The notes below the pieces were generated by a model. That model was given only the letters and a program-made list of their open reading frames with translations, had not been told where the DNA came from and did no database searches. Below, in pieces: positions 29,151 to 38,722 of a DNA stretch of 64,000 bases. The translations under genes and the position numbers were made by a program. How positions within the stretch are numbered: the stretch's first letter is position 1; every line of letters begins with the position of its first letter. The stretch is taken from the NCBI RefSeq assembly GCF_001562115.1, contig NZ_CP013926.1, positions 1,550,001 through 1,614,000 on the forward strand, written 5' to 3'. This DNA is from Alteromonas stellipolaris (lineage in GTDB: Bacteria > Pseudomonadota > Gammaproteobacteria > Enterobacterales > Alteromonadaceae).

Positions 29151-30395
29151 TTAAAGTTGTTCAACAATGGCAATTACACCATTGGCAGAAATAACAATGG
29201 CAAACAGCAGTGCTAGCCCTAACATTATGTTAAGAAATTTGCCTGGCGCATGTTCTTTCATAAGCTCTCGTTTGTTTATTACCACTAGAATGCCAATGAT
29301 GACTAAGGGCAACACGAACACGTTAAACACCTGAGAAAGAATTTGCCCTTTAATGGGATTGAACCCAAATACGGGAATGATCAGCGCCACTAAACAGGCT
29401 ATACCGGTAATAGTTTTAAATTGAGTAGATTTGGTGTCTAGCTTTCCTGAGCGGTAATCAGCGATTAACAAGGGAGCAATAAGCAGACAAGGAAATACCG
29501 AAGATAAGCCCGCGGCCAACGTGCCAAAGAAAAATACCGTTAGCGCCGTTTTACCTGCTATAGGTTCAAGGGCGTTCACCATGTCGAGTACATGGGTAAT
29601 CTTTTTACCTTCGTGGTATAACGCGCCATGAGCAACGGCCATTACCGATGCACTAATTACAAACACTAAAAACGCTGCCACAAAAGCGTCTTTCTTCTGC
29701 TGCTTTTGGTTCTCCATACCCCAGCCTTTACCCTGGATAAACAGTGGGCGAGATAAAAATGTAGCGGCTGCCATAGTGGTGCCTACGAAGGCGGCCACCA
29801 TCATTTTTCCGCCTTCTACATCAGGTATTGAAGGAACAAAGCCCGCTGCCACTTCTGCGGGCATGGGATGTACTACCAATAACGAAAACACAAATGAAAT
29901 ACCCATGCAGGATACAAACATAACCAGAATTTTTTCAAACAACGAGTACTTACCAATCAGCATAATGGCGTACATAATACTAATGACACTTACTGCTATG
30001 GCTAACACCAACTCGTATTTGTAAGCGTTAAGGGATGGAGAATACAACGCCAGCATTTCAAAAATAATGTTAGATGATATGCCGAGAATGCCCATTAATG
30101 AGTTCCACTGGCCAAAGGTAACGCCCGCAATAATGAGTATGGCGATAGGTCGCCCAAATTTAAGATGCTTTTTAAAGCTATAAAGCGCAGTTTCACCGGT
30201 AACAATGGCGTAATTACCAAATGCATAGATAAGTGCCCCTGAAAATAGGCAACTTAGGAACAACACCCATAGCAAAGACATGCCATAGGTACTGCCCGCT
30301 ACTATCATAGACGTAACGCTACCTGTACCTATGGTGTACCCTATTGCAAAGAAGGCTGGCCCAAAGGCCATTATTTTTTTTATTATCGACGACAT
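29151..30395 (-). CDS. NRAMP-related transporter lacking the metal-binding motifs
   Basis: 414 aa, about 11 membrane segments. The N-terminus (FGPAFFAIGYTIGTGS) and segment 6 (FVGTTMAAATFLSRPLF) align with NRAMP family Mn/Fe transporters, but DPGN of segment 1 is IGTG-like and PHN of segment 6 is AAT (residues 205-213). The protein therefore should not coordinate a transition metal as NRAMP does. Being between an SDR and a sugar-acid kinase in an alginate locus, it may carry an organic substrate such as the unsaturated uronate monomer. Confident on fold, not on substrate. Confidence 0.75.
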   Translation of the reverse strand: MSSIIKKIMAFGPAFFAIGYTIGTGSVTSMIVAGSTYGMSLLWVLFLSCLFSGALIYAFGNYAIVTGETALYSFKKHLKFGRPIAILIIAGVTFGQWNSLMGILGISSNIIFEMLALYSPSLNAYKYELVLAIAVSVISIMYAIMLIGKYSLFEKILVMFVSCMGISFVFSLLVVHPMPAEVAAGFVPSIPDVEGGKMMVAAFVGTTMAAATFLSRPLFIQGKGWGMENQKQQKKDAFVAAFLVFVISASVMAVAHGALYHEGKKITHVLDMVNALEPIAGKTALTVFFFGTLAAGLSSVFPCLLIAPLLIADYRSGKLDTKSTQFKTITGIACLVALIIPVFGFNPIKGQILSQVFNVFVLPLVIIGILVVINKRELMKEHAPGKFLNIMLGLALLFAIVISANGVIAIVEQL

Positions 30396-30534
30396 CTCGT
30401 TACCTCTGTCATTCTGACAATGTTAGTTATAGCAAACCTGCGGTTATGGCTTATGCAAAAAGGCCTGACGATACCAACCTTTACAGTCGTATTTTTAAAC
30501 CTAGCGTTTAGGCTTGCCTAGGCCTGTTTTTTAC

Positions 30535-30586
30535 ATGAGCCTGATACCTGAGCTCTATATCTGAGCTCTATATCTGAGCTCTATAC
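30535..30586. repeat. Tandem repeat, 13-bp unit
   Basis: Three near-identical copies of CTGAGCTCTATAT (30548, 30561, 30574) preceded by a degenerate fourth (TGAGCCTGATAC). Each copy carries the palindrome GAGCTC. It lies immediately downstream of the SDR stop in the gap before the transporter. Confidence 0.85.
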
Positions 30587-30593
30587 CAGCCCT

Positions 30594-31361
30594 CTAGGCC
30601 ATGTATACGCCGCCGTTAATATCTAACGTCGCACCAGTGATAAACCCGTTGTATTCAGAGGCAAAGAAGGCTACCGCTCGGGCCACATCCATTGGGTTGC
30701 CTGCCCGTTTTAATGGTATTTCACTGATGGTTTTATTCGCCGATTCATCGGTGGTGTGGGTAGCATGAAAACGTGTGCCTAAGATCAACCCCGGCGTTAC
30801 CGTGTTGACGCGAATACCGTCGCCAGCTAATTCAGCGGCTAATGAACGGCTAAAAGTAAGCACCGCACCTTTCGATGTGGAATAGGCGAGAGACCCGCCG
30901 TGCCCGCCTTTTCGGCCTGCAAGTGAAGACAAATTCACAATAGATGCACCCTCATCAGCGCGTTTTAGCATAGGTAAGAGTGCACGGGTAACCATCATCA
31001 TAGAGGTCACATTAACCGCCATCACTTGTTCCCAAAAGTCATTTTTAATATCACTTAAGGTGTGTCGCTCAACCAAGTCGCCGGTATTGTTTACCAATAT
31101 ATCAAGCGTAGACGTTAAATTAGCCACTTCGTTAGCGAAGGTATTAACCGTGTCTTCTTTGGTTAAGTCGGCTTGAAGCGGAATAATCTCCCCAACACCA
31201 GACTCCAGCACTTCTTGCTGAAGCTCTTCAACTGCGTGTTTCGAGCTATAGTAATGCACAAAAACGGTCGCACCTTGTGCCGCAAGTTCAGAAGAAATAG
31301 CGCCGCCAATACCACTGGCACCACCGGTTACCAATACTCGCTTTCCAGTTAACGTATTCAC
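30594..31361 (-). CDS. SDR oxidoreductase, probable unsaturated-uronate (DEH) reductase
   Basis: 255 aa classical short-chain dehydrogenase: cofactor loop TGGASGIGG (12-20), NNTG, active site Ser in NLSSLAGR and YSTSK (Tyr-x-x-x-Lys), C-terminal GATLDINGG. In alginate loci such SDRs reduce 4-deoxy-L-erythro-5-hexoseulose uronate to 2-keto-3-deoxygluconate; this role is inferred from context. Start GTG 31361 with AGAGGG upstream. First gene of the leftward unit facing the receptor gene across the operator region. Confidence 0.88.
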   Translation of the reverse strand: MNTLTGKRVLVTGGASGIGGAISSELAAQGATVFVHYYSSKHAVEELQQEVLESGVGEIIPLQADLTKEDTVNTFANEVANLTSTLDILVNNTGDLVERHTLSDIKNDFWEQVMAVNVTSMMMVTRALLPMLKRADEGASIVNLSSLAGRKGGHGGSLAYSTSKGAVLTFSRSLAAELAGDGIRVNTVTPGLILGTRFHATHTTDESANKTISEIPLKRAGNPMDVARAVAFFASEYNGFITGATLDINGGVYMA

Positions 31362-31517
31362 ACCAAAACCCTCTATATAATTGAAAATCAGTTAACAAAT
31401 TCACAGATAACGTTTTGTGCATTTTCGCTAAGGCAATGATGTCGCAAGTCGAAAACCAGCAATAGTTTCTGTGAAGTATGTTTTACACCCCGTTAAGTTC
31501 ATTATTTAAAATAATCA

Positions 31518-31538
31518 AACAAAACCGGTTTAGTTTTG
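31518..31538. promoter_or_regulatory. LacI-type operator, left copy
   Basis: AAACCGGTTT palindrome (31522-31531) extended by the imperfect flanks CAAA and AGTTTTG. Shares AAACCGGTTTAGT with the right copy. Placed to control the leftward SDR-transporter-kinase-lyase unit. Confidence 0.72.
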
Positions 31539-31975
31539 CCAACAAGCTAACATAGAAGTGAGTGATGTCAACGCAAAAATAACAACTTAACATACAATTC
31601 ACACTCATTAAATTAACAAGCCGCCAATTAAAAACGACTTTAATACCTATATATTTCAGCGCTTTATCCTTTATAAAGTTTTACCCAAATGCTAGATGTA
31701 AAAAATACCGACTGTTATTCTGCTCTACAGCCTTACTCACACTCTCGCCCAGTAGCACCGATTTATTCAAGTCTTTACAATCTGGTTTCTGATTAAACGA
31801 TATAGATTTACCTTAAAACTCGCCCGGCCCTTTATTTTAAAAAGACTGTAAGCGTTTTTTATCGGCCTGAGTGAATAAATTTAGTACTTTTGGATAATTT
31901 TTTGTTGACGAAAAGCGATGCAAATGTAACCTTATTGTTAATATTCCGGTCTCAGAAGTTCTTTTGAAATAAAAA

Positions 31976-31991
31976 ACTAAACCGGTTTAGT
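31976..31991. promoter_or_regulatory. LacI-type operator, right copy
   Basis: ACTAAACCGGTTTAGT is a perfect 16-nt palindrome with the CG centre typical of LacI/GalR operators. It lies 130 bases before the TonB-dependent receptor start. The regulator at 36524 is the obvious candidate binder. Confidence 0.8.
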
Positions 31992-32121
31992 GTTATAGGG
32001 AAAAGCAAGTAGAGCGAATAAACATTGCCTGATTAATAAGACAAGCCGTCACTTCACAAGAGAATTTAATAATAATTTATGTTTGTGAGGTACTTAGCTG
32101 AACAGCTTTTGGAGAAGCAAA

Positions 32122-35055
32122 ATGAACAACAAATTATCAAAACTTACGGTTGCCATTTTATCCGCCACCACAGTGGGTTTTTCTGTGCCCAGTTTTGCGC
32201 AAGAAGAACAGGACACACAAACACCCGATTCATTAGAAGTTATTGAAGTTCGCGGTATTGCTAGCAGTATTGCGGAGTCGGCGCGTTTAAAACGTTACGA
32301 TTCTCGTATTGTGGATGCCATAGTAGCAGAAGACATTGGTAAGCTGCCCGACAACAACATTGCTGAAGCGCTGCAACGTATTACGGGTGTGTCTATTAGC
32401 CGTGACTTTGGTGTGGGTGAATCAGTGACTATTCGCGGTATTTCTCAAAACCGTGTTGAATTAAATGGTCGTTCTACGTCAGGCAGTGGCCGTGGTGGTA
32501 TTAGCCTAGATGACTTCCCTTCTAGTTTTCTAAAAACCGTTGAAGTGGTTAAGTCCCCTACCCCTGAAATGATTGAAGGCGCACTTGGCGGTACTATCAA
32601 TATGACAACCGTGCGCCCATTAGAGCTTGAAGAGCCTTTGGTCGCCATTACGCTAGATGGTGAATACGCCGATAAAGCAGAAAACTGGGCGCCTATGTTT
32701 ACTGGTGCCGCTGGCAGAAACTGGGACTTGGGCGACGCTGGTACCTTTGGGGCTTCTGTGGTGATGTCTTATCAAGATCGCACCTTAAGACGAGATGAGT
32801 TTTTTAATTTAGTGACTCCAACAGAACTCGATTTAGATGGCGACGGTAACAGCGACTCTGCCAACACGCCTAGCGGCAACTACCTTGTACGTAGCCAAAA
32901 TACCGTAGAGCAAAAAACTGAACAGCGTGAACGTACCGCTTACGGTTTGTCACTTCAGTGGGCCCCAAAAGATACTGACGCTTTTATTTACCTAGATGTT
33001 AATGCCACCGATCTTGACGGTGGACAAGAAGCTTACTCGGTATTAAATGACAGCAAAGACTATTCTGACTTGGTGTTAGATGATGCCTACGATGACGCAC
33101 AAGGCCAACTGCAAAGCTTTGGCTCGGGTAGCGCGTTTGTACAGCCAAAGACATGGGCCGACTTTACCACCAACGACTCTATGTCAAATGCCTTGGGTGG
33201 CGAGTGGTTTATAACTGACAAACTAAAAATTTCAGGCGAAGTCGCTTATACCAAATCTGAAAGCCTTCGCACCAATTCTGAGTTTAACTTACGCCCTATC
33301 TCGCGCTCACAGTATGAAGAAGACGGTACCATTACCGAAAACTTATTCACCATTACCATGACCCAAGATGGCGACCAAGTACCTGGCATTGCCTTTTCGG
33401 ATGAAGACGCATTGTTAGACCCAAGCAATCTGGCTATCCGTCAATTTACCCATCAGCGTTATTATGAAGAAAACGAAGAAACTGCTATTCGGTTTGACGT
33501 GGAATACATCGAGCCTTTTTCAGGCTTAGACTTCCTTACCAAAATTAAGGCAGGTATTCGCACTACTGACAGAGACTATGAGCTAGACCGTTACGACTTA
33601 CGCAATAATGGTAGTGAGCTTAAAAACTTACAAACCAGTGTGTCGTACGATGGCGTTGTCAGACCTACTTGGGTAGATGAATTTGACGCTGCATTTGGTG
33701 GGTTCAAAGAAATTAACCACAGTAACACCTTCGACCAATCAGGCATTTCGGGTAATAACGCCCTAACCCATTATTATGTTTATGATGGTGCTGAGCTTGC
33801 CTACAATATTAATGGTACATACGACCGCGTGAAACAAATGCTGGATGGTAGTAGCCATGAACTTACTGGTACACTTGATGACAATATGGTTCGCAATACG
33901 GGCTCATATGCGCAAATAAGCGAAGAAACCCAAGCGTTATATACCCAGTTTCATTTAGATTTCGGCGACCTTACCGCTGTGGTAGGTGCTCGCTATGTTC
34001 AAACCGATTTAACATCGAATACGTTTGATCAAACCGGTAGCTACGATTATTCAGACTTTCTTCCAAGTATAAACGCCACCTACTCTTTAACCGACGATAC
34101 CATTTTACGTTTTGCTGCCGCGAAAGTAATGCGTCGCCCTGAGTTTGGAGAGCTTAGCCCTGCTATTAGTGTCGATAACTCACTCGTTACCGGTACCCAA
34201 GGTTCTTATCAACTAGACCCCTACCGTATTACCCAATACGACTTATCTGCTGAGCATTACTTTGGTGAAGGAGGCATGGTTTCTGCCGCTATTTTTTATA
34301 AAGATGTAGAGTCATTTACGGTAGCTAGTAGCTCTTGTATGGCTGATAGCAACACGGTAACAGGCCAAAACGTAACCGAGTACGTGAACGTGAACGTGTG
34401 TTTGCTAGATACCGCAGGGGTAAGTCAAGCTGATGTGAACTACGTCAGTGGGGATCAAGACCTTGCGTATGTTGAAGCGCAACGCGACGCTGGCTTAACG
34501 GGTATTGTCATCGATACGGACGTTAACGGCGGCAGTGGCGAAGTAGCAGGTATTGAACTTGCCTACCAACAACAGTTTAGTTTCCTGCCAGGTATGTGGT
34601 CTGGGCTTGGTATTAGCACCAACTACACATATGCAGACAGTGAGCAGCCTGATGGTAACCCATTGTTAGACATTTCAAACCATACTTTCAATGGTCAGGT
34701 TTACTGGGAAAATGCCGGTTTTCAAGTACGTCTTGCCTACAACTGGCGCGATAAATACTTAGACACGCAAGATGAAAAGCGTGTACGTCCTGTTGGTGCA
34801 CTCGCAACAGGTGTGTATAACCGCACAAACCCTGAAGAAGCTTTCTTCGACCCTACATTGGGTAATAACTACCGTGAAGCACGGGGCCAGTTCGACTTTT
34901 CGGCCAGCTACGATGTTAACGAGCATATAACGGTTGTGGCTAACGCGGTTAACTTAACCGGTGAGCCTATTGTACAAGTGACCGAACTAGACAGCATTTG
35001 GCAGTACAGTGAATCGGATAGACGCTTTACCTTAGGCGTAAGAGCGCGCTGGTAG
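32122..35055 (+). CDS. TonB-dependent receptor of the alginate locus
   Basis: 977 aa outer-membrane receptor. Signal peptide 1-26 (SVPSFAQ), a TonB box-like stretch LEVIEVRG (39-46), a plug domain with DIGKLPDNNIAEALQRITGVSI and RGISQNRVELNGR, then a long beta barrel ending in the aromatic terminus FTLGVRARW. The plug motifs are those of the large TonB-dependent receptors of Caulobacter and Alteromonadales used for glycans (TIGR01782 type). Location between operators and two lyases points to alginate oligosaccharide uptake. A hairpin follows the stop. Confidence 0.93.
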   Translation: MNNKLSKLTVAILSATTVGFSVPSFAQEEQDTQTPDSLEVIEVRGIASSIAESARLKRYDSRIVDAIVAEDIGKLPDNNIAEALQRITGVSISRDFGVGESVTIRGISQNRVELNGRSTSGSGRGGISLDDFPSSFLKTVEVVKSPTPEMIEGALGGTINMTTVRPLELEEPLVAITLDGEYADKAENWAPMFTGAAGRNWDLGDAGTFGASVVMSYQDRTLRRDEFFNLVTPTELDLDGDGNSDSANTPSGNYLVRSQNTVEQKTEQRERTAYGLSLQWAPKDTDAFIYLDVNATDLDGGQEAYSVLNDSKDYSDLVLDDAYDDAQGQLQSFGSGSAFVQPKTWADFTTNDSMSNALGGEWFITDKLKISGEVAYTKSESLRTNSEFNLRPISRSQYEEDGTITENLFTITMTQDGDQVPGIAFSDEDALLDPSNLAIRQFTHQRYYEENEETAIRFDVEYIEPFSGLDFLTKIKAGIRTTDRDYELDRYDLRNNGSELKNLQTSVSYDGVVRPTWVDEFDAAFGGFKEINHSNTFDQSGISGNNALTHYYVYDGAELAYNINGTYDRVKQMLDGSSHELTGTLDDNMVRNTGSYAQISEETQALYTQFHLDFGDLTAVVGARYVQTDLTSNTFDQTGSYDYSDFLPSINATYSLTDDTILRFAAAKVMRRPEFGELSPAISVDNSLVTGTQGSYQLDPYRITQYDLSAEHYFGEGGMVSAAIFYKDVESFTVASSSCMADSNTVTGQNVTEYVNVNVCLLDTAGVSQADVNYVSGDQDLAYVEAQRDAGLTGIVIDTDVNGGSGEVAGIELAYQQQFSFLPGMWSGLGISTNYTYADSEQPDGNPLLDISNHTFNGQVYWENAGFQVRLAYNWRDKYLDTQDEKRVRPVGALATGVYNRTNPEEAFFDPTLGNNYREARGQFDFSASYDVNEHITVVANAVNLTGEPIVQVTELDSIWQYSESDRRFTLGVRARW

Positions 35056-35061
35056 GATTAT

Positions 35062-35088
35062 AAAGTAGCCTACTTGCTAGGCTACTTT
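35062..35088 (+). terminator. Hairpin terminator after the TonB-dependent receptor
   Basis: AAAGTAGCCTA pairs with TAGGCTACTTT around 5 nt. The T-run is only three, so termination may be partial and allow some read-through into the PL7 gene. Confidence 0.65.
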
Positions 35089-35287
35089 AATAAAGCGGTT
35101 CGTCTAAGCCTGTTTGTCTAAGCTTATATGACTAGGCCTACTTGAATAGGCCTATGTGAGTAACGCTATAAGAATAAAGCTAGTCGACCCAATTGCAATG
35201 CCCTACTTTCGCCGCAGTGCATGCTGCGGCACATTTTTTCATTATTCATTACTTTTTCTTTTGACGATGCCCGTTAGGAGCGCATTC

Positions 35288-36466
35288 ATGACTGACGCTA
35301 AACCTATTTATTTGGCCGGCTTAGCCGTGCTTTCTTTAATTGCTGGGTGTAATGATACACAAAACGATAAGCAGAACGATACGCAAACATCATCAAACAG
35401 CAAAACAGCAACAGAGGCCAATATGGAGACAATGGACGAGCTCGCGAATGCTGCCGACGAGACAAAGTTGGCAATCAAAGTCCCTGGCGACGTGTTCGAT
35501 CTTTCTCCTTGGAATATTCTCTTACCATTAGATAGAGACGGTGATGGGAAGGCCGACAGAATTGAAAATAAAGACTTACCGCGTTTCCACGTGGATGAAT
35601 TCTTTTACTTAGATGACAATAACAACATGGTATTTGCCGCGGCTAATAAAGCATTTACCTCTCCCACGTCTACCAATACCCGCAGCGAACTTCGCCAAGT
35701 TTATGCCGATGAAAACGGTAATGTTCCTAGCTTAGAAAACCCCGCAAATTACTTTGCATTGGCATCAAATCCTGAAGCAGATAAATTCGCCGCCATTGGT
35801 GCACGAATGGAAGCCACACTTAAAGTAGATCATGTTTCTACTAACGCTAAATATCATGACAAGCCACCCGCCTATTCTGTTGTAGTAGGCCAAATTCATG
35901 CGGGTAAATTAGACGAACTTCGTAACAATGAATCAGGGTTTGGCTGGGGGAACGAGCCACTTAAAATTTATTATAAAAAGTATCCAAATCACGATACTGG
36001 TACCGTGTTTTGGAACTACGAACTGAATTTACCCGAAAATAACCCTAAACGTACCGACATTGCTTACCCTGTGTGGGGCGATGGCTGGCACGACAGTAGT
36101 AATCCAGGTGAAAACGGTATCGCCCTTGGTGAATCTTTCAGTTATGAGATTAATGTTTACGGCGATACAATGTACTTAACCTTTACTGCAGATAATCACC
36201 CGACGGTTAAACATCAGATTAATTTAGCCAATAATGTTGATGCCAATGGATTTATAGATGACTATGATGACCCTGTGGCTTACAAGAACGATTGGCTGTT
36301 CTTTAAAGCTGGCGCGTATAACCAGTGCAGTACGAAGGATGCCCCAACATTTCGCTACCCTGCTTGCCCGGGTACTGGCGATTGGGAAACCGATAAAAAA
36401 GCAGGTAACTACACCCGTGTGTCCTTCTCTCATTTGCAGGTAGGCGATGCTATTGAAGTGAAATAG
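35288..36466 (+). CDS. PL7 alginate lyase lipoprotein
   Basis: 392 aa. The lipoprotein signal ends in LIAGC (Cys21), followed by a low-complexity Asn/Asp/Gln/Thr linker. The PL7 jelly-roll is defined by its three motifs: TRSELRQ, QIHA (the catalytic QIH variant) and FFKAGAYNQ. The enzyme cleaves alginate by beta-elimination at the cell surface or periplasmic face. Start ATG 35288 was chosen for TTAGGAG seven bases upstream and because it gives a proper lipoprotein signal; the frame stays open to 35156. It follows the receptor and precedes the LacI regulator. Confidence 0.93.
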   Translation: MTDAKPIYLAGLAVLSLIAGCNDTQNDKQNDTQTSSNSKTATEANMETMDELANAADETKLAIKVPGDVFDLSPWNILLPLDRDGDGKADRIENKDLPRFHVDEFFYLDDNNNMVFAAANKAFTSPTSTNTRSELRQVYADENGNVPSLENPANYFALASNPEADKFAAIGARMEATLKVDHVSTNAKYHDKPPAYSVVVGQIHAGKLDELRNNESGFGWGNEPLKIYYKKYPNHDTGTVFWNYELNLPENNPKRTDIAYPVWGDGWHDSSNPGENGIALGESFSYEINVYGDTMYLTFTADNHPTVKHQINLANNVDANGFIDDYDDPVAYKNDWLFFKAGAYNQCSTKDAPTFRYPACPGTGDWETDKKAGNYTRVSFSHLQVGDAIEVK

Positions 36467-36523
36467 CTACCGAGGATTTGGCGATTCAAATACTCCATTA
36501 ACGCCTTTAGTAAGAGAATAATA

Positions 36524-37543
36524 ATGAATAAGAGTAAAGTTAGACTGATTGATGTGGCTGAGAAAGCCGGCGTATCTAAAAGTACCGCGTCGCAATTTTT
36601 GAACGGCCGCTTTGATTTTATGTCGTTCGACACCCGTTTACGGTTACAAAAAGCGGTAGAGGAACTAAATTACGTTCCTAATAATATTGCTCGCAGCCTG
36701 AAAACCAATAAGACTAAAACCCTTGGTGTTATCGTTAGAGACATTGCTAGCTATTACACCAGCCAAACTATACGCGGTATGGACGATTACTGTAAAAGTC
36801 ATGGCTACGACTTGTTCATTTATAATTCGGACTTTGAACCAAAAACTGAAAAAAACGCGCTGACTACGCTGTGTCAGTTAAACGTAGACGGCGCAATTAT
36901 TGCCTCTTGCGGTAACAACGCAAAGCTAATAGAAGACATTTCAAACAACACCATGCCGATGGTGCAGTTTCAGTTAGAACATGACGACTGTGACACAGGC
37001 ATTGTGGTCGCTGATTACAAACGTGCCTCTTTTGATGCCACTGAATACCTTATTAACTTGGGCCACAAGCATATCTGTTTTGTAACCCAGAAATTCGAAT
37101 CAGTTAAGTCTCGCCAAGAGAAATACCAGGGGTTTGTAGATGCACATACAAAACATAATATTCCCGTTGATGAAGCCCTGACTATTCATTGGAGTCGGCA
37201 AGAAGGTTTGCATCGCTCCCCTATTGAGATGCTGAAATCAGACAATCCGCCAACCGCTTTCTTTACTCAGCAAATTGCAATAACCATTGATGTATTAAAA
37301 GAATTAGAAGCGGCTAGCGTTCCTATTCCGCAAGATGTTTCTTTACTTGGGTTTGAGGAAATTCCTATGGCTGAATTTTTTAAGGTGCCTATTACCGTAA
37401 TAAAACAGCAACCTTACGAATTAGGCGGCGAAGCAGCGCGCATGTTAATGAATAAAATCAACAACCCAAAATCGGTAAATACCCGCATGCTGGTGCCCTG
37501 CTCATTGGTCGAGCGTTCATCTTGCGCAGCGCCCAAGGCTTAG
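36524..37543 (+). CDS. LacI family transcriptional regulator of the alginate locus
   Basis: 339 aa. An N-terminal LacI helix-turn-helix (DVAEKAGVSKSTASQFL) and hinge helix (YVPNNIARSLKTNKT) are followed by a periplasmic-binding-protein-like sensor domain (LGVIVRDIASYYTSQTIRG ... LLGFEEIPMAEFFKVPITVI). It would bind the CCGGTT palindromes at 31.5 and 32.0 kb and release on an alginate-derived sugar acid. The helix reads SKSTASQFLNG where many LacI proteins have S-x-x-T-V-S-R-x-L-N, a modest recognition helix variation. Starts 57 bases after the PL7 gene. Confidence 0.92.
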   Translation: MNKSKVRLIDVAEKAGVSKSTASQFLNGRFDFMSFDTRLRLQKAVEELNYVPNNIARSLKTNKTKTLGVIVRDIASYYTSQTIRGMDDYCKSHGYDLFIYNSDFEPKTEKNALTTLCQLNVDGAIIASCGNNAKLIEDISNNTMPMVQFQLEHDDCDTGIVVADYKRASFDATEYLINLGHKHICFVTQKFESVKSRQEKYQGFVDAHTKHNIPVDEALTIHWSRQEGLHRSPIEMLKSDNPPTAFFTQQIAITIDVLKELEAASVPIPQDVSLLGFEEIPMAEFFKVPITVIKQQPYELGGEAARMLMNKINNPKSVNTRMLVPCSLVERSSCAAPKA

Positions 37544-37693
37544 GCTTTTGAATCTTTCATTTTGAACAAGGCGGCGTAGTCCATCGCACTGAAAAGAGTG
37601 AATTTTTATTTTCACGCTGCCGACTCAATCTCGATTAAGTTTGGTACAGTATTGCCTATCTACTGAATTTAGTATTTTTATCGACTAACTCCC

Positions 37694-38626
37694 ATGCTTT
37701 CATTTATTACCAGTACCCTAGTGCCTGTTTTAATCCTACTTTTAATGGGCTGGGTGTTTTTTCGCATCCGCTGGTTAAATGAGGCCTTTATCGAATCGGG
37801 TTCAAAGTTAGTCTTCAACGTTGCCCTACCCGCACTACTTTTTCTATCTATTAGCCAGTCAGACTTTTCAAACGCTGCTAACTTTACCCTTATCACTATT
37901 GGAATAAGTGGTTCGGTACTAATGTGCGCGGTATTAATGCTATTAGTGCATTTCACGGTGAACCCTCAAAATGCTCGCGGGGTGGTAGTGCAAGGTGGTT
38001 TTAGGGCTAACATGGGTATTATTGGCTTAGCATATTGCGCGAATACATACGGGCAAGAGGGCTTAGCGGCGGCATCGGTTTATATGGGCTGTATTACTAT
38101 TTTGTACAATGTTATGTCAGTGTTTGTACTTAACTTCTATCAGGTAGGTTTTACGGCGCCTATGAATCAAATTAAAGGCATTGCACGCAACCCCCTTATT
38201 ATTTCGATTGTTGCAGCATTACCATTTTCTTATTTTCAATGGTCATTACCCGAGGTGGCATTAAGAACAGGCGAATACTTTGCCCAGCTTACCCTGCCCT
38301 TAGCCCTTATTTGTACTGGCGCATCGCTGCAGTTTCGTTCTTTTTCTAGCGACTGGTATAACATTGCGCTAGCTACAATAAGTAAATGTATTGTCTACCC
38401 CGCCTTACTGGTGGGTATGGCGTATTTAGCTGGCTTTAGGGGCATGGAGTTAGGCATAGTGTTATTGCTATCTATTGCCCCGACAGCCGCAGCCAGTTAC
38501 GTGATGGTAAGAAACTTAGGGGGCGATCATCGTTTGGCGGCCAGTATCATTGCCCTAAGCACGTTAATATCACTGCCTATTACTGCCATTGGTTTCGGCA
38601 GCTTGGCCATGCTGGGGCTTGTTTAA
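37694..38626 (+). CDS. AEC family transporter (auxin efflux carrier-like)
   Basis: 310 aa with ten predicted membrane segments in two halves, e.g. FITSTLVPVLILLLMGWVFF and the conserved VFNVALPALLFLSIS. The AEC family exports or imports small organic acids. Its role here is unclear: it is 150 bases after the LacI gene, in the same direction, and could belong to the alginate locus or be independent. Confidence 0.85.
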   Translation: MLSFITSTLVPVLILLLMGWVFFRIRWLNEAFIESGSKLVFNVALPALLFLSISQSDFSNAANFTLITIGISGSVLMCAVLMLLVHFTVNPQNARGVVVQGGFRANMGIIGLAYCANTYGQEGLAAASVYMGCITILYNVMSVFVLNFYQVGFTAPMNQIKGIARNPLIISIVAALPFSYFQWSLPEVALRTGEYFAQLTLPLALICTGASLQFRSFSSDWYNIALATISKCIVYPALLVGMAYLAGFRGMELGIVLLLSIAPTAAASYVMVRNLGGDHRLAASIIALSTLISLPITAIGFGSLAMLGLV

Positions 38627-38722
38627 GAGTACTAAGTAGCGGCGCTAGGCAAACCTTTGCTCATACGAATTTAATCGCGTTATACACTTGTTTACACTTT
38701 TCTGGTTGGCAACGTTTAAGAA

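Larger units (their letters stand above)
31362..32121. promoter_or_regulatory. Divergent control region of the alginate locus
   Basis: 760 bases without a gene between the SDR and the TonB-dependent receptor. It holds two LacI-type palindromes (31522-31531 and 31976-31991) 455 bases apart, one near each divergent transcript, and is AT-rich. A TTGACG at 31905 could be a -35 box. No ORF or RNA gene recognised. Confidence 0.7.

Noticed and set aside
29151..30395. Ordinary Mn/Fe NRAMP transporter
   Set aside because: Both metal-binding motifs are missing, so the standard annotation would mislead.
30535..30586. Regulatory operator cluster for LacI
   Set aside because: The GAGCTC units share nothing with the CCGGTT palindromes; a simple tandem repeat explains them.
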